Shown here piece by piece: positions 63,460 through 64,000 of a stretch of 64,000 bases of DNA. Below the pieces are notes generated by a model. The model saw only the letters and a program-made list of their open reading frames with translations. It made no database searches and was not told the DNA's origin. Position 1 is the first letter of the stretch. Each line of letters starts with the position of its first letter. This stretch comes from Gammaproteobacteria bacterium. Its GTDB lineage: Bacteria; Pseudomonadota; Gammaproteobacteria; Magnimaribacterales; Magnimaribacteraceae. The stretch is from NCBI GenBank assembly GCA_004214065.1, contig SGZM01000001.1, positions 1 to 64,000 of the forward strand, in the 5' to 3' direction. Position numbers and translations under genes: made by a program.

Positions 63460-64000
63460 TCAAGTTAATTTTGATAAATAATCATCTATATTTAACTCTG
63501 GGATTGCTTTTTCTTTTCTGGAAGGTGTGCCGATGTATAAGTAACCTATTATCTCGTTGGTCTTTGGTAGCCCCAGTGACTCCACAATTTGAGGATTAAA
63601 AGCCATTTTACCTGTTCTCCAAACAGCTCCGTAACCTAATGAGGTTATAGATAAAAGGATATTTTGAGCAGATGCCCCTAAAGATAATAGTTGCTCAACT
63701 TTCGGTACTTTGGGATGCTCTTTTATGTCGGCCACTAGAATGATAATCATCGGTGCCCTGAATGGTGCATTAAGAAGCTTTGCTTTGTATTCTTCAGTTA
63801 CATCTTCATCCGATAAATAAGCCGCATCAAGAAAAGAATCCGCTAATTTCTGTCTGCCCTCACCTGTTACTTCTATATATTTCCAGGGTCTTAACCATGC
63901 ATGATCGGGGGCCCTTAAGGCCGCTCTATAAACCTCTTTCATTTCTTCTTCCGTTGGAGCAGGCTCCTCAAGAAAAGGAATTGAGTTTCGAGTTTGAATT
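63460..64000 (-). CDS. Nitroreductase family protein (YdjA-like), cut by window edge
   Basis: FMN-dependent oxidoreductase. The ATG at 63942 is internal: the frame continues upstream to the window edge with IQTRNSIPFLEEPAPTEEE, matching the N-terminal region of YdjA-type proteins, so the gene starts beyond base 64000. The visible part includes MRAPDHAWLRPW-like LRAPDHAWLRPW, NAPFRAPMIIILVAD, and GYGAVWRTG near the flavin site. It ends in IDDYLSKLT. Confidence 0.88.
   Translation of the reverse strand, partial: IQTRNSIPFLEEPAPTEEEMKEVYRAALRAPDHAWLRPWKYIEVTGEGRQKLADSFLDAAYLSDEDVTEEYKAKLLNAPFRAPMIIILVADIKEHPKVPKVEQLLSLGASAQNILLSITSLGYGAVWRTGKMAFNPQIVESLGLPKTNEIIGYLYIGTPSRKEKAIPELNIDDYLSKLT

Noticed and set aside
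63401-63481. A 26-codon plus-strand frame starting MNILWSKYRKICSAELRITN
   Set aside because: It overlaps the nitroreductase 3' end on the other strand and has no hydrophobic or family-like pattern.

Overview
The window is a dense, AT-rich bacterial chromosome segment (roughly one third G+C by eye, not computed) with short intergenic spaces and many overlapping genes. The smc-zipA-ligA order, a gammaproteobacterial tRNA-Val(GAC), YqgE/AlgH, a YdjA-like nitroreductase and a complete system I cytochrome c maturation operon point to a gammaproteobacterium. The small genome style, several acyl-CoA dehydrogenases, phytanoyl-CoA dioxygenase-like proteins, a sulfotransferase and a SAM-II/SAM-V type riboswitch suggest an uncultured marine oligotroph, perhaps SAR86-like; this placement is inference. 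No prophage, insertion sequence, CRISPR array or integrase was seen.

Layout. 1-2.3 kb: recX-dnaX-recR (leftward). 2.4-10.8 kb: Fe-alcohol dehydrogenase, small membrane proteins, Nudix, YqgE, SGNH hydrolase, a PhyH-type dioxygenase and a ScsB/DsbD reductase with a thioredoxin-like partner. 10.8-17.4 kb: a second PhyH protein overlapping a DUF3604 protein, pyrB, and the reverse transsulfuration pair (cystathionine gamma-lyase/synthase and cystathionine beta-synthase). 17.5-21.1 kb: methyltransferase, two unlisted small membrane proteins, VOC protein, an exported MsrA-thioredoxin-MsrB fusion, MAPEG protein, a small lipoprotein and tRNA-Val. 21.2-33.9 kb: DUF305/beta-propeller lipoprotein, cyclase, a four-gene operon (lpd, PhlG-like hydrolase, DUF1330, serine hydrolase), three acyl-CoA dehydrogenases, a LysR regulator and tRNA-Leu. 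33.9-42.0 kb: mnmC, two envelope lipoproteins and ligA-zipA-smc. 42.1-48.2 kb: the full ccmABCDEFGHI operon, including a 49-residue ccmD. 48.3-53.5 kb: hisI, riboswitch-controlled metY, tRNA-Arg followed 6 nt later by an acyl-CoA carboxylase subunit, and an aldehyde dehydrogenase. 53.5-64 kb: an operon of sulfotransferase, APS-kinase-like protein, HxGH nucleotidyltransferase and D-2-hydroxyacid dehydrogenase; then phosphotransferase, NfeD/SPFH pair, panBC, tRNA-Ser, GMC oxidoreductase, alternative oxidase and a nitroreductase cut by the right edge.

How the genes work together. One theme is sulfur amino acids and thiol redox: CBS/CGL, metY under a SAM riboswitch, MsrA/B, ScsB/DsbD and CcmG. 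Another is oxidation of acyl, alcohol and aldehyde substrates: acyl-CoA dehydrogenases, carboxyltransferase, Fe-ADH, ALDH, GMC enzyme and Lpd. A third is genome maintenance: DnaX, RecR, RecX, Smc and LigA. The most unusual items are an 822-residue SMC with no recognisable hinge, an A9 slippery run in dnaX that places a stop two codons into the -1 frame at the end of the clamp-loader core, the small sulfotransferase operon, and two genes (mnmC and aox) whose family-like N-termini lie upstream of any ATG, GTG or TTG.
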